Shown here: in pieces, positions 21,610-32,863 of the stretch
Layout of the letters: every line of letters starts with the position of its first letter
How positions within the stretch are numbered: position 1 is the stretch's first letter
Assembly: GCA_011032825.1 (NCBI GenBank)
Contig: JAADJZ010000033.1
Coordinates: forward strand, 248,001-312,000
Length of the DNA stretch: 64,000 nt
From: Massariosphaeria phaeospora
Lineage: Eukaryota; Ascomycota; Dothideomycetes; Pleosporales
Direction of reading: 5' to 3'
Translations under genes and position numbers: made by a program
The notes under the pieces: model-generated
What the model was told of the DNA's origin: nothing
Databases searched by the model: none
Seen by the model: only the letters and a program-made list of their open reading frames with translations

Positions 21610-22437
21610 TCATTCACCGCCACCACCGCCACCTCCGCCATTCATACTCATCCGTTCCGCCGCCCTCTGCTGCATACGTCTCAACATCACACAAGCCGTC
21701 AACACCGCCACCGCCTCATCCGTCTGGTTCCCATCTACAAGCAACACGCCGCCCGTAACCCAACTTCCCCACCGCTGAGCATACCTCGCAACAACATATT
21801 GCTTCGGGCCAACTTGCTTGAGCAGCTCCATGCGATTCGCCTTGGTCTTGCTATTGCAGCGCCAGGAATAAGTCACGCTGTCCTGCACCCACTCGTTGGT
21901 GCGCCGGTACCACTTCACGTTCTCCATGATGAAACCGTGAGAGCCGTGCTTCGAGTTGGCCGGGAAGTTGATATCGGCTTTGCCGAAAGACGCGCTGGAG
22001 TGCTTCCAGGAGGCGAGTTCGGTGCCCGGAGAGGTACTGCTGGTCATGGTGCAAGTCGAGCTGAACCAGTGTGCGCGTTTGAGCTGGTAGGCTGGATTCG
22101 CGGCGTGGGATGCGTCTTCGCTCACCGCGCGTACTGCATCGCGCAGCTCGTCGCTGATGTCGCCGCCAGTGTAGCGGACGTGGGTTTTGGCCGTCGCGTC
22201 GATGATCCTGACTTCTTTTGAGAATAGGTTGTGTTTCACGATGTAGAAGATGCGGGTTGGGGCGAATTTGGAGTCGTCGATTGGGTTGGCGGCATCTTTT
22301 TTCTCTTGCTCGGCGTGGGAGGGAGCCGAGGAGATGACGGATTCGGTGTCGGCTTTGGCAGTACCAGTTCGGATGAACTCTTCGTCGTGAGGTCCGAGTG
22401 CGGGGTGCTTCCCAGCGTCGATGGCAGGCCCCTTCAT
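21610..22437 (-). CDS. tubby C-terminal-like fold protein (possible)
   Basis: A single exon encodes 275 residues. The N-terminal 50 residues are polar and likely disordered. The core alternates beta-rich segments: RIFYIVKHNLFSKEVRIID, HVRYTGGDIS, HGSHGFIMENVKWYRRTN, DSVTYSWRCNSKTK, QYVVARYAQRWGSWVTGG and VLLVDG, followed by one helix (EAVAVLTACVMLRRMQQ) and a poly-glycine end. This resembles the tubby-C/LURP-one-like barrel found in many uncharacterised fungal proteins; that placement is by fold pattern only and could be wrong. No catalytic motif is visible. The stop is close to that of the HET gene, which converges on it. Its function is unknown. Confidence 0.6.
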   Translation of the reverse strand: MKGPAIDAGKHPALGPHDEEFIRTGTAKADTESVISSAPSHAEQEKKDAANPIDDSKFAPTRIFYIVKHNLFSKEVRIIDATAKTHVRYTGGDISDELRDAVRAVSEDASHAANPAYQLKRAHWFSSTCTMTSSTSPGTELASWKHSSASFGKADINFPANSKHGSHGFIMENVKWYRRTNEWVQDSVTYSWRCNSKTKANRMELLKQVGPKQYVVARYAQRWGSWVTGGVLLVDGNQTDEAVAVLTACVMLRRMQQRAAERMSMNGGGGGGGGE

Positions 22438-23127
22438 GCTGATTCACTTAAGAGCTAGAGGGTCGAGTTTTGAATGCGAGGAGGTGAAGGGAATTATCAC
22501 TTGTAAGCTCCTTTATATATCTTTCTATCCTTCGATTAAAAACAAGAATAACAACTCTCAGCAGACCTTCGATGTGTGGTGGACATCTCGCATTTGGAGT
22601 TCGTAACTCGTATCCAAGTTTCTAGAGACTGCGCCACACTGCGAGGTGATGAAACGGCGCTGGGAGCTGCGCATCTGATAGGCACGCACGCGGCGCCACG
22701 ACTAGTCACTCGCGACAAGGCAGAATTCTTTGCCGATGAAAATATCTGGATTTTGGCAATCCTCTTGATAGGATACGAGTTTCTAGTAACAGACTAATAG
22801 TTTAGTTTGATCTTTACATACAAAGTTCTGCTGTATCTAGCATACTAAGTAAGGCCTCCCCGGAACAACCAAAACTCGGCCTTGGTGTCGTGTAACCAGG
22901 GCTGGAAAGTCTTCCGTTAGCTGAGTCAGTAATTCGCACGTAGCAACCTGTCAGCTATGCTCTGGCAATGATAGCTTGTACCAGCACCGCAGCTTGAGCT
23001 TCGTGCTTTTGTGCAAAACCCCCCCTGCTTGACCCCAGCCAACTTCCGCCTACCGCTTGAAACACAAATGGTACGTACCGGAAAAGATGCCTGCAACTCG
23101 CTAGGGCCCGTCGCGTGGTACCAATGT
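22438..23127. other. intergenic, 690 bp
   Basis: This holds the leader of the tubby-like gene and the 3' flank of SmD2. A short stretch at 22828-22850 (CTGTATCTAGCATACTAAGT) resembles the dispersed motif. The plus-strand ORF at 22576-22797 has no domain. Confidence 0.4.
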
Positions 23128-23637
23128 CTAACTCAGTAAAACGATGATGACTGAGTCACCACGCAGAAACCTGGCTCTTGTTAGAATTGTCCACACACAG
23201 CAGGAAAAATACATACATCTTGCTGATGAAGCGATCCTTGTTCACCTTCCGCCCTACCTGTCCGCTCGCGAGCCGGGGGGTCTCGGTCCACATCTCCTTC
23301 ACGTTCTCCAGGACCATGTTGCAATGCCGGTCGAAAGCCTTGACGCGGGCGAGGAGCTTGCGGTTGTTGCGGCACGATATAAGCACCTGGACGCGAGAGC
23401 GCACGGCCGTCTGGAGGATCGAGAGAGGGCCGGTAGTAAGCTCATGCTCCTCGACTTGAGCGACTTCGTACTCGCTGTACACCCAGGCAGTTAGCGGGGG
23501 TACGGGCAAGTGGGGGTTTCTGGGAATCGGACGTCAACTCGTTGCGAGGTTTCGCGATAAGCTCTCTGTCGAGTATTAGCTTGCGCACATCGGCGTCACA
23601 AACATGTAGTAGCTTACTGGATCTTGGCGTCGACCAT
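23128..23637 (-). CDS. SMD2: small nuclear ribonucleoprotein Sm D2
   Basis: Sm D2 is a core component of the heptameric Sm ring on spliceosomal U1, U2, U4 and U5 snRNAs. Four exons are inferred: 23637-23618 (20 nt), 23565-23533 (33 nt), 23474-23217 and 23170-23128, joining in frame to 117 residues. The N-terminal helix reads [20 protein letters not shown]. Sm1 has [32 protein letters not shown], with the RNA-contacting FDRHCNMVL. Sm2 has [19 protein letters not shown], whose SKMFLRGDSV is rebuilt across the last intron. The charged loop between Sm1 and Sm2 is typical of D2. Introns are 52, 58 and 46 nt. It is divergent to the Ams2-like gene. Confidence is high because every exon join restores conserved residues. 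Confidence 0.96.
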
Positions 23638-24382
23638 CGTGGGTGCGCAGTGTGAGGATAGCAGCAACTTGTGCAGCTGTTTGATGTGAACGTCGTCCCG
23701 ATAGCCGAAGATCGGCCGGTGAATAAAAAGTTCAGTACCTGGACAGGCACGTAACGGGAATAGAGGCCGCTAGCAGAAGAGGCACAGGCCAAGGAAATTC
23801 GAGTGAGGGCGTATGTGAGTGCAGGACACCACAGCAACGAGCTCGAGGCGTGTGGTTTGGTGGTTTGGCGGTTTGGCGGGCGGATCGCGGGCGTACTGCT
23901 ACAGGCGTGAGGTGAAGGAGCTGGAGGCGGCGCGACTGTTTTGCCGAGCCGCAGCCAATCAGGACGTGTTTCGTCTGCGTTACGCGTGCTGAGTCACGGC
24001 GCGCCCCGACGTTAGCGTTAGCTTTGAGACCTGCTCCAAGCTCGAGCGTCTTCACCCGCACTTTGAGGGGACCGCATCCACGGTTGACCAAGTCACCTCG
24101 TCACGACACGTTTTTTCTCTGGTTCTCGCGCCCGCTGCTGCCTGCTCGAGCGTCCAACAGCTGGCCCACTACATGAAATCGCTCCGATCTGTTTCAATCG
24201 CCCGGCACGCTCCGCTCGGTCTCGTCCCTCGTCTGTCGAACGCGTTTCCGCAATGATCGCTCGCCAGCCACCGATCGCGATAGCACACTACTGACGACCC
24301 TTCCTTCGTTGACTCACCTCTCCGCCGCCCTTCCTCCCATCCGACACCCTCCCCCAAACAACAAACAATCTTCTCGCCAGCC
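23638..24382. other. divergent intergenic region, SmD2 / Ams2-like
   Basis: About 745 bp with the leaders and promoters of both genes. Minus-strand ORFs here (23732-24091, 24169-24477) are chance reading frames. No TATA-like box stood out near either start. Confidence 0.4.
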
Positions 24383-27300
24383 ATGACGCCCCCGTCCACC
24401 GCTCTACAGAGTGGTGGTGCCATCCCCATGCCCACGGAATCGCCCACCGACCCCGATGAGGTCACCATAAACGACATTCCGCGACGACTAATGCGAGGTA
24501 AGCAGCAGCGCTGCTACTACGAACCGTTCTTTACTTACCACATTGTTCGTACAGTCAAAGTCCTCTACACGTTCGACGACCAGAACAAATCGAACTGTCT
24601 CGCCCGGTTGCCCAACGCGCTGAAGGTCCCGACGGTCTCCCTTGACGAGTCCACGCAGGTGGGAGTCATAGAACTCAAGACCTGCATCCAGGCAATCGTC
24701 TCGGCAAGGTAGGCTACTAACCGCTTATGTTGAGGCTTCTGCAGCACGTGCTTACCTTTATTTGCAGTCCCGAACTTGTCGCGAAACTCGGCCATGATTA
24801 TACCGTCTACGCCTTCGACTACTCCGAATACGAAACTCCATTGGTCGGCCAAGGCATGCTGTCATGGATACTCGCATCCGCCTCCCCGACTCCCAAAGCA
24901 CCCGCCGAGCAATCCCAAACCATGGTCACCGGCCGCGTCTGCAACAACATCCTCGGTCTTTTCTCGAATGGGATCAAAGAAACATTGGAGGTCAAGTTGA
25001 AGCTGGTACCGGTACCAACATGCATGCAGAGCGAATATGTTGAGAACATGGAGAGGTATCACAATCTTAGCAAGATGATGCCTGAGGGCATGGATTACAA
25101 TGCTTGGGCCGAGTTCCTGAAGGCCAATCCCGCTGTCAAACAACTGGCCCAACCACCCGTGGAGGACTTCTCGTTTTTCACCAACAATCGGCCCGTCATG
25201 GGCGGTATTGACCCCTTCCACCAGATGCTCTCCCGCCCAGTTTCCTCGGAGGAGCCAATGCAAATGGATTCCTACTTCCAGCACCACGGCTCACAGCACA
25301 ACACCTTCCAGGGTCGCCCTTTGTCGCCAGCTTTGAGTTCAATCTCCATGCAGCAGTATCACTTTCCACAAGACTCCCGGCCGGCGTCTCGAGCATCCTT
25401 CAGAAGCGAATCTGCCGTCCAGCCGTTGCATTATGGGTCCGAAGGACCGGACCAACAAGAGGAGGGCCCTGCGAAGAAGAGAGCCCGTGTGACACGAGCC
25501 AAGCGACCGAAGAAATCAGCATTAGGCGCCAACGCCGATTCGCTCCGGGTGACAGCCAGTACCGCAGCCTCCGTCCGGTTACACAAGCCAGTCGCCACCA
25601 ATCCAGCCATGGCCTTGGCGTCAATCGAACAAATCCCCCGGGCACCCACGCCTCGCCCGCATGACTTAAGTCGAACTCAACTCCACGGTCCCATGCGACC
25701 ACCTGCGCCGAGTCTTCTGAGGCACACGTCTATGGACCAAGGCCGCCGTTATGTGTCTCCATATGAATCCGCTTCCTTTTCTGACAACGCGATGGATGAG
25801 GGTGATGATGAAAGAGGTGACAGTCCCGCGGAGACATCTATGGATATTCCCTCCTCGCCGCCCGTCATGTCGCCACGCATCGCGTCATCGGCCCCATCAA
25901 GTCCAGGCCTTCCTACGCTGCCATTACCTGTCGATTCCGGTTTCGTGAGTGATATGGCACTAGGTCGAGAAGAGGATGATGCCGGCGCCCCTACCAAACT
26001 CTGGGTCGGAAGTGACCTTCCCCCGCCTGCCGAAATCAGAGTTCGACCGCGAATGGACAGATCTAACTATCCCTGGACCGAAGTCACTCCAGGCCCTGTG
26101 GAGCTGTTACCCAAGTCTTACGTGCCAAAACTTAAAACTTATCCGCGTCCGCGTCAAACACAACCACTTGTGGAAAGCGTGCCGCAAAATGTTGGTGCTA
26201 CGCAATCAGCCGTCGTTGCTAGCCAGGACAACAACGTTGAGCCTACCCAAGATATGGCCAACTCTGGGAGGCTAGAAGAATTGCATCGGGATGTTACTGA
26301 GCAGGGAAACAGAGGTAGCACAGCATCTCCGCCCAGTGACTCAAATACACACAGTCAAAGTGCTGCAATTAGCCACCTACAGCTGTACAGTACAAGTGCT
26401 GACTCGCCAGATTTAGCCGTTCAAGTGGATTCTTTCGCGAGTTCCAACGTTCAACAAGCTTTTAGTCGATCAACGACCCCCAACCCAGGTCCCAACCCAG
26501 TCAAATCCAAAGCAAGAGGATTGCCTAGGTCACACACATGGTCCGGAGAACCAATGTCTGATGCGACCATCCCTGGGGAAGCTGGTCCCCGTCAACCCAG
26601 AAGCGGTTCTGGCGCAAAACGGAAGCAGAATATCAAGAACAGACTAGCCGCGGCACTCGATGCTGGGGAGATGCCGACTTTTTGTCAGAATTGCGGCGAG
26701 ATAGAGACACCCACTTGGCGAAAGGCTTACAGCCGCATCGAAATGGGTTCCCCTCATGGCATTGAACTCTCATCCGAAGGGACAGCGATCGCCGCGTATG
26801 ACTTGGTGGAACCAACAGAGGGTGTCGACGGCGGGCCAAGCTATCGCATCATCAAACAAGCGTTGGAGAAGGACGAAGAAGCTTCTGGCACCTACACGAC
26901 AATAACGCTATGCAATCCTTGCGGACTGTGGTTGAAGAAAAAGCGCTCAATGCGACCACCAACAGTTTGGGCGAAAGACAAATCAGCGCCGTCCGGTATC
27001 GTCGAAAAGCCAAAACGAAAGAGAAACCCCCCGAAAGGGCCTCGCAAGAGAACCAAAATCTCAGACGACGACAAGTCTGATGCCGTTGTTCCATATTCAG
27101 ATGTCGCAAACGATACTGCAGCAAATGATCTCGCTCCCTTCGAAGCTTCTCTGGATGGATCAATCGACACAGAAGCATATCAAGCTGTACGAGCCCGTTC
27201 TGCAAGTTTCCGAACCACGTCCGGAGGTCTACAGGTACATGACACCGTGGCACATGCTGCGTTACGTCGAGCGATCCAATCTAGTCCAGCGGGACTCAGA

Positions 27301-28230
27301 GGATACACCAAGCCAGCCAACAATCTCGAATCGGACCTGACCCCTAGGCCTACACGGCGATTGCTGTTCCCCTCCCCGCGTGGTTCGGGACAAACAAAAT
27401 CATTGGACGATATCCGGTTACCTCAGTCTCCAACCTCTGCCCCGAAGGCCGCGGACGAAGCTGTGCGCCTTCCTGGCCAGTTTGCAGAGGAGATCGATAA
27501 AGAGAATTGTCCTCCAGCAGGAACAAACGACGATGACGACCTTGCCGATCTATTTGAAGACGACGGTTCTCCCAAGGTCACACCGACTAAAGGACCGATG
27601 TTGCAAGATGTTCTCAAGACACCTACACCGGGCTCACGCCGACGAGTCCCTCTCACCCCCAAACGCGGTGCAGAGGGCACCGTGCTCACCACTCCCACCC
27701 GAAATATATTAACGCCCCGCAATAGTGTTCGAGCCGCAACCGCAACCCCCGAAACGCCGTTTACGCGCCAGCTCAACGCCCTCCTCTCCGACTGCAACCC
27801 CAGTTCGCCTTCCCAAACAATCGACTTCTCCGCCTTTCCCGCCTTCAACACTCCCGGCCGTAACATGGATTTCAGCGGCAAAATCGACGCCCTGCCAGAC
27901 GACTTCCTGTCCAGCGACATGCCGGTCCCGAGCTCCCCACCAGGTGGTCTAGGATTCTCATTGTACGAAGACCCGGATACAAGCACGGCCGGCTTGTGGA
28001 GTGGCGCTAGCATCTTCGAAGACAGCGATATGGTGTTGGGAGGCGCGACTGAAGAGGTGGGCGAGGAGAATGGGCAGGGGGGCGGTGTGTTGAAGATGGG
28101 GGGTATGAGTGTGGAATTCGCGGCTATGATTGATGAGGTGGTGGGGAGTGCGGGGGTGGATGGTAACGTGAACGAGAACGAGAACACGAGCAAGAGTGTT
28201 GATGGGCAAGAAGGAGTGCGGCATGAGTGA
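24383..28230 (+). CDS. ams2: Ams2/Spt21-family GATA-type factor
   Basis: Three exons (24383-24497, 24555-24708, 24768-28230) encode about 1243 residues. The first 200 residues form the Ams2/Spt21 N-terminal domain: VKVLYTFDDQNKSNCLARLP, ELVAKLGHDYTVYAFDYSEY and VTGRVCNNILGLFSNGIKET. A zinc finger of GATA type lies near residue 745: FCQNCGEIETPTWRK, then TLCNPCGLWLKKKRSMRP. The two Cys pairs are about 60 residues apart, a long insert compared with the 17-18 of normal GATA fingers. The rest is low complexity with many SP/TP sites, as expected for a CDK-regulated nuclear protein. In fission yeast, Ams2 activates S-phase histone genes and supports CENP-A loading; yeast Spt21 regulates histone genes. 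The same role is inferred here. Only the family match is shown by sequence. Confidence 0.88.
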
Positions 28231-28967
28231 TGAGTCTTGGGATGATGGCTTTTGAGAATTTTTTCTTACTATACCCTGTGCTGATTTTTTGATTTTTTGG
28301 AGGATGATGTGGCGTTTTTGGTTGTTTGGGGGGGGCATCATGTGGGCATTTTCGGGAGGCATATGGGTGGGGTTTTGTATGAGTATGAGCATGGTATGAG
28401 TATGTGCGTAAGCATGGGCATGGTATGAGCATAAGCATGGTATGAGCGATGATGAGGTATGTATGAATGTACACTTGGTTTGGCTTCGTGTTCTATGATG
28501 ACGAGGCTATGGTTCTGTGATGTTTGCGTGCAGGACGTAAGAGTAAGTAACATGGAAGAAAGAAATACCGAAGGACCGTATGGACTTGTAATGTGTGTGC
28601 CAATCGCTAGCAGGGAGGTGTATGTATGCAGATCTCGGATCAACCTCTTGCTATCTTCTAATTAGCTCTACTTTTGTCAAAACCTTGCAAACACCGAGCG
28701 GTGGGCATATATTGCAAGTTTATATAGTATTCACCACTGCGTTTCACTGATGCATTCATTCTATTGAGCATGGCAGAATGGTGATTTTCGGATCTTGTAA
28801 TTTCGTGTATCTATGGTAGTTATCGTATAATTCATTTAGACAGCTATGGATTCCGGCCATCGTCTTTCTATGCTGATGATATGAAGACGGGACTAGATTG
28901 CAAGAGTATATTGGTCAGCTCCTTGAGGCATCAGAGGAAGTGCAAGTCGATGAATGACCTTTAGCTT
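28231..28967. other. convergent intergenic with degenerate ATGAGC repeats
   Basis: This is the 3' flank of the Ams2-like gene and of MED2. Between 28376 and 28450 there is a degenerate run of GTATGAGCATAAGCATG-like units. Minus-strand ORFs over it (28124-28643) are products of the repeat and are not supported. Confidence 0.5.
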
Positions 28968-30066
28968 TTATTCAAGACCAAAGAATGCATCGTCGAACTG
29001 CGTGTCGGGATTGTCTTCGAAGGTGAACAGATCGTCGAGGTTGTCCGTCATCATGGTGTCCAATAGATTCGGGTTCTCGCCCGCGGCAACGGTCGCGGGT
29101 GCCTGCGTTGTCGCCGGCTCTGCCGATTTCGTCGCGTGGGGCTGCTGGTCCATAGCTACGTTCACGCTATTGATCTCTGGCAGATCGGGTATTGGAAAGT
29201 CGAGGTCCATATTCGTGCTTGGCGCGCCGCTCGCGTCGTCGCTGCTGCTCTTGGCGAAGTCTTCCAGGCCGCGCAGCAGCGAGGGGCCCTGGTCGTCGAG
29301 CGAGAAGTTCAGGTCTGGGGCTGCGGTGGGGGTGGCGTCCATGTCGACGTCTGCTTGGGCGCTGTGCTCCGTGTCGCCGGGGGCGTCGAGCGCCGTGTCG
29401 CCGAATATGGCGTCGAAGTCGAACTCGGTGTCTTGCGGGTTTGCGGTCGTGGGCGTGGGGTCGAAGAGCGGGTCGCGTGCTGCTGGCGGGACGGCTGTGT
29501 TGAGGGGCGGCGGGGCGTCGTCTGCGTCGCGGTTCAGGCTGAGGGGCTTTGCGGCTGGCGGAGCGGGTCTGCTGTTGCTTGTCGCGGGTACGGAAGGCTC
29601 AGGGTTCGCCGCGGGCCTGGGTCCTTTGACCGTCAGTTCTTCCTGCTTCAGGAGCTCCTTCTGCTTCGCGGACGATTCGGCAGCCAGGCGCTTGCGCTCG
29701 GCTCGGGCGGCTTCCCGCTTCTGGCGCCGGTCGGCTTGCAGCAGGGCGAGGTCGCGCCGCAGCACCGTCTGCGCCATATAGATTTCGTTCTCGAGCTGGT
29801 CGAGCGACGTGTGGAAGCGCACTTGGGCGACGGGCACGGTGCGGGTGAGCGCGACTAGCATCAGACTCGGGGTGGCGCCGCTGCTGGTTAGCTGCTCGTT
29901 GAGGAAGCGGCCGCAGGTGACGAGCTGTGCGGAGGCGTTAGTGGGGAGCTGGTGGTTTGTGGTGGGTGGGAGTGCGTACTGTGAGGTTCATCATTGCCTG
30001 GACGTTGTCGAGGGCGTGGGCTGAGGGCGACTGTGGGGAGTCTTGGAGCGGGCCGACGGTCGCCAT
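28968..30066 (-). CDS. MED2: Mediator complex subunit 2 (fungal Med2 family)
   Basis: Two exons (30066-29980 and 29924-28968, 55-nt intron with a CACTAAC branch site) encode about 347 residues. The conserved N-terminal region reads FLNEQLTSSGATPSLMLVAL, then RTVPVAQVRFHTSLDQLENE and AQTVLRRDLALLQ, the pattern I associate with the fungal Med2 domain. A basic coiled-coil follows (KREAARAERKRLAAESSAKQ). The C-terminal half is disordered and acidic, with short hydrophobic motifs such as FDFDAIFGD and DLDDLFTFED, ending in DDAFFGLE; these resemble activation-domain-like interaction motifs. Med2 belongs to the Mediator tail, which links activators to RNA polymerase II. Recognition is from the N-terminal block; the C-terminal part is too divergent to use. 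Confidence 0.75.
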
Positions 30067-31010
30067 TGTGTGCGGTATGTGTGCGTGTGTGCGCGAGAGA
30101 AAGAGATGGAGAGGGAGGAGAGCTGTGTCGCGAGAGAAGCTACAAAAACGATGACACCGGTGAGCGTTCGCAAGCTCCTGCGGGGAGGGGTCCGCTTGCT
30201 AGACTACTGCTAGGCTCCTTCTGTCTCTCCCGCTAACCCGATCGAGTACCGGTGCTAGTGGGCGCTAAGGTCGCTTACTAACGGCGCCTTGCTCACGAAC
30301 TGGGCGATTTGATACTCCCGGCCGGGCCTGAAAATTTCTCCCACAACCACCCCCATCACCACGCATGCCGCTCCGAAGCACCCCGACCGCAACCCCTCAG
30401 ATCTGCGCGCCCGGTGCCTAACTAACACGCATCAGCAGCCCTACCCTAGTACCGTCGCCAATCTCGAGCACACGCCCGTCCGACCGACATTGGGCCGCCG
30501 CTATCCTCGCCGCTGCAACCCTGCTGCTATCCCGGAACTGCATGACAAAGGCCGCCCGGATTCTTTACAGCGCCAACACCTTCTGCAACGGGCCGGTAGC
30601 GCCTCAAGCCGCCCTAAAATAATTGCAACCTCCCTCACCCTCTCCTCCTCCCTCTCACCCCACAGCGGACCAAGCCCAGCTCAGATTTCCATCGCGTTAT
30701 TTGGCGTCGGGTTCCCTTCCTCTCCTCCTGTGCCTTCTTTTCCTTGTTTCCTCTTCCCTTTCCTTCTGCTTTCGAGTCCCCTCGTGGTTGCGCCAGCCCC
30801 GGCTTCTGTCTTAGCTTTCCTTGCCGCCTGCATCTCGAGCAGCTCCTTCCCCGCCTTCCGCCATCGCGCACCTGTCGCCTGGCCGTATATCTTCGACTTC
30901 GCATTCTTGCCTCGCCTGTCGAGTCGCTCGGGCCATCTCTCACCTCAGACGCCTCTCCAGTCGCACAGCACCGGCCTTGCGACTCTTTCCAATAGCCCAT
31001 AATTCTTTCC
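30067..31010. other. divergent intergenic region, MED2 / PUB1-like
   Basis: About 945 bp, C/T-rich on the plus strand just before the RRM gene (30610-30830), as in many fungal promoters and long leaders. The 170-codon ORF at 30490-31002 is Ser/Pro-rich low complexity and is likely leader sequence. Confidence 0.45.
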
Positions 31011-32863
31011 ATGGCTGATCAAGCGGCCTCTGCGGCCCAGATGCCTCCTCCCTCTGCTTCTGCCGGGCCGCCTGGCTACGATGGCGGCAACCAGGGCGTT
31101 CCTCAGCACATGCCGCCGCCGCCTCTCGCGCCCGTCATCATTCCCCAGAACACGAACCCCATCCCGACTGCGATCAGCTCCCCCATGTCCGGCGGTGTCA
31201 TGTCGCCCACCAGCGGCGGCGCAGGGTACGTCCCGCGTCGCATGGCGCCTGAGCCTAACAAGCGGGCGTTGTATGTCGGCGGGCTGGATCCTCGAGTCAC
31301 CGAGGACGTTCTCCGTCAGATCTTCGAGACTACCGGCCATGTCCAGAGCGTCAAGATCATTCCCGACAAAACCGCAACTGCAACTATTCCCGAGGTGAGG
31401 CACAGCGCGTACTTGATGCCTGGATGCAATGTCCGGCATTGCTTTCACCTAAGCTTCTCGTACTCCTCGCCGTCCAATGAGCTGTCAGCTAACACACTTT
31501 AGGCTAATATGGCGCAATTCAACACCAAGGGGTTCAATTACGGCTTCGTTGAGTACGATGACCCGGGAGCGGCCGAGCGTGCCATGGCCACTCTGAACGG
31601 TCGCAGAATCCATAATGCGGTATGTTGTCTAGCACTCCAGTTAGTGCGGGTTGGAAATGCTGATTCAACATAGGAAATTCGCGTGAACTGGGCATATCAG
31701 TCCAACAACACGGCCAAGGAAGACACCTCCAACCACTTTCACGTTTTCGTTGGAGATCTTTCCAACGAAGTCAACGATGAGGTCTTGCTGCAAGCCTTCT
31801 CGACCTTTGGACAGGTTTCTGAAGCACGTGTGATGTGGGATATGAAGACTGGTAGGTCTCGCGGCTACGGTTTTGTTGCGTTCCGTGACCGCGCCGATGC
31901 GGAGAGGTCCCTCAACTCCATGGATGGCGAATGGCTTGGTTCCCGAGCAATCCGCGTGAACTGGGCTAATCAGAAGGGTCAACCTTCGATTTCCCAGCAG
32001 CAAGCCATGGCATCCATGGGAATGACGCCTACCACTCCGTTCGGCCATCACCACTTTCCTACCCACGGCGTTCAGAGCTATGACATGGTCGTTTCGCAGA
32101 CCCCTCAATGGCAGACGACGTGCTATGTCGGCAATCTCACCCCGTACACCTCGCAATCGGATCTTGTCCCGCTGTTCCAGAACTTCGGATATGTTACCGA
32201 GACCCGTTTCCAGTCTGATCGCGGCTTCGCTTTCATCAAAATGGACACTCATGAGAACGCTGCCATGGCCATTTGTCAGCTCAACGGGTACAACGTCAAT
32301 GGACGGCCCCTCAAGTGCAGCGTAGGTTAAAATCTCCCGAGTTTTTTCTTTTCGTGTTACTCATAATAAATTTCTAGTGGGGCAAAGATCGCCCGCCCAC
32401 TGGGCAGTTCGAAGGCTACTCGCCTGCTGGAGCTCCGAACTCAGCGTATCCGCAGACACCAAGCACATACTTCCCGCAGTACAGTGCAGGCGGTCCTATG
32501 TCAGGCGGTCCTATGTCAGGCGGTCCCATGTCTGGAGGTCCCATGTCTGGTGGTCCCATGTCTGGCGGCCCCATGTCTGGCGGCCCCATGTCTGGTGGCC
32601 CCATGTCACCCCAAGGTGAGCGGCACAAGAGGAAGCTACGCTATCGCAGTTCACAGTCTAATGCGCGGGCAGGACCGAGCCCCGGCGGACAACCCTTTGC
32701 CCAGCAGCAGCCTGGCTTCGGCGGGCCTGGAATGGCTCAGCCGTATCAGCAGATGCCTGGCAGCGCTGGCGGTTACGGTCGTGGCGGTCAACCGCAGCAG
32801 CAATGGGGCCAGCCTAGCCAGGGCAACTTCAACCAGAACGGCTTCGGCGGTTACCAGGGATAG
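31011..32863 (+). CDS. PUB1: Pub1/TIA-1-like RNA-binding protein with three RRMs
   Basis: Five exons (31011-31394, 31503-31619, 31674-32321, 32378-32615, 32673-32863) give about 525 residues. RRM1 has ALYVGGLDPRV and FNYGFVEYDDP; RRM2 has HVFVGDLSNEV and SRGYGFVAFRD; RRM3 has TCYVGNLTPYT and DRGFAFIKMDT. RNP1 and RNP2 are intact in each, and the order and spacing match yeast Pub1 and animal TIA-1. Between RRM3 and a Gln/Gly-rich tail lie eight perfect GGPMS repeats. The last intron (32616-32672, 57 nt) has no stop and is a multiple of three, so retention would add 19 residues. Such proteins bind U-rich and AU-rich mRNAs, affect stability and translation, and enter stress granules. The Gln/Gly/Pro-rich ends would suit condensation; that role is inferred. 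Confidence 0.92.
32489..32608 (+). repeat. coding minisatellite, 8 x 15 bp (GGPMS)
   Basis: Eight in-frame 15-bp units encode Gly-Gly-Pro-Met-Ser inside the Pub1-like protein. Differences are mainly at third codon positions and TCA against TCT, and some neighbouring units are identical, so copy number has probably changed recently. Confidence 0.95.

Noticed and set aside
28124..28643. Several minus-strand ORFs rich in His, Tyr and Pro
   Set aside because: They are translations of the ATGAGC-type degenerate repeat in the 3' flank of the Ams2-like gene.
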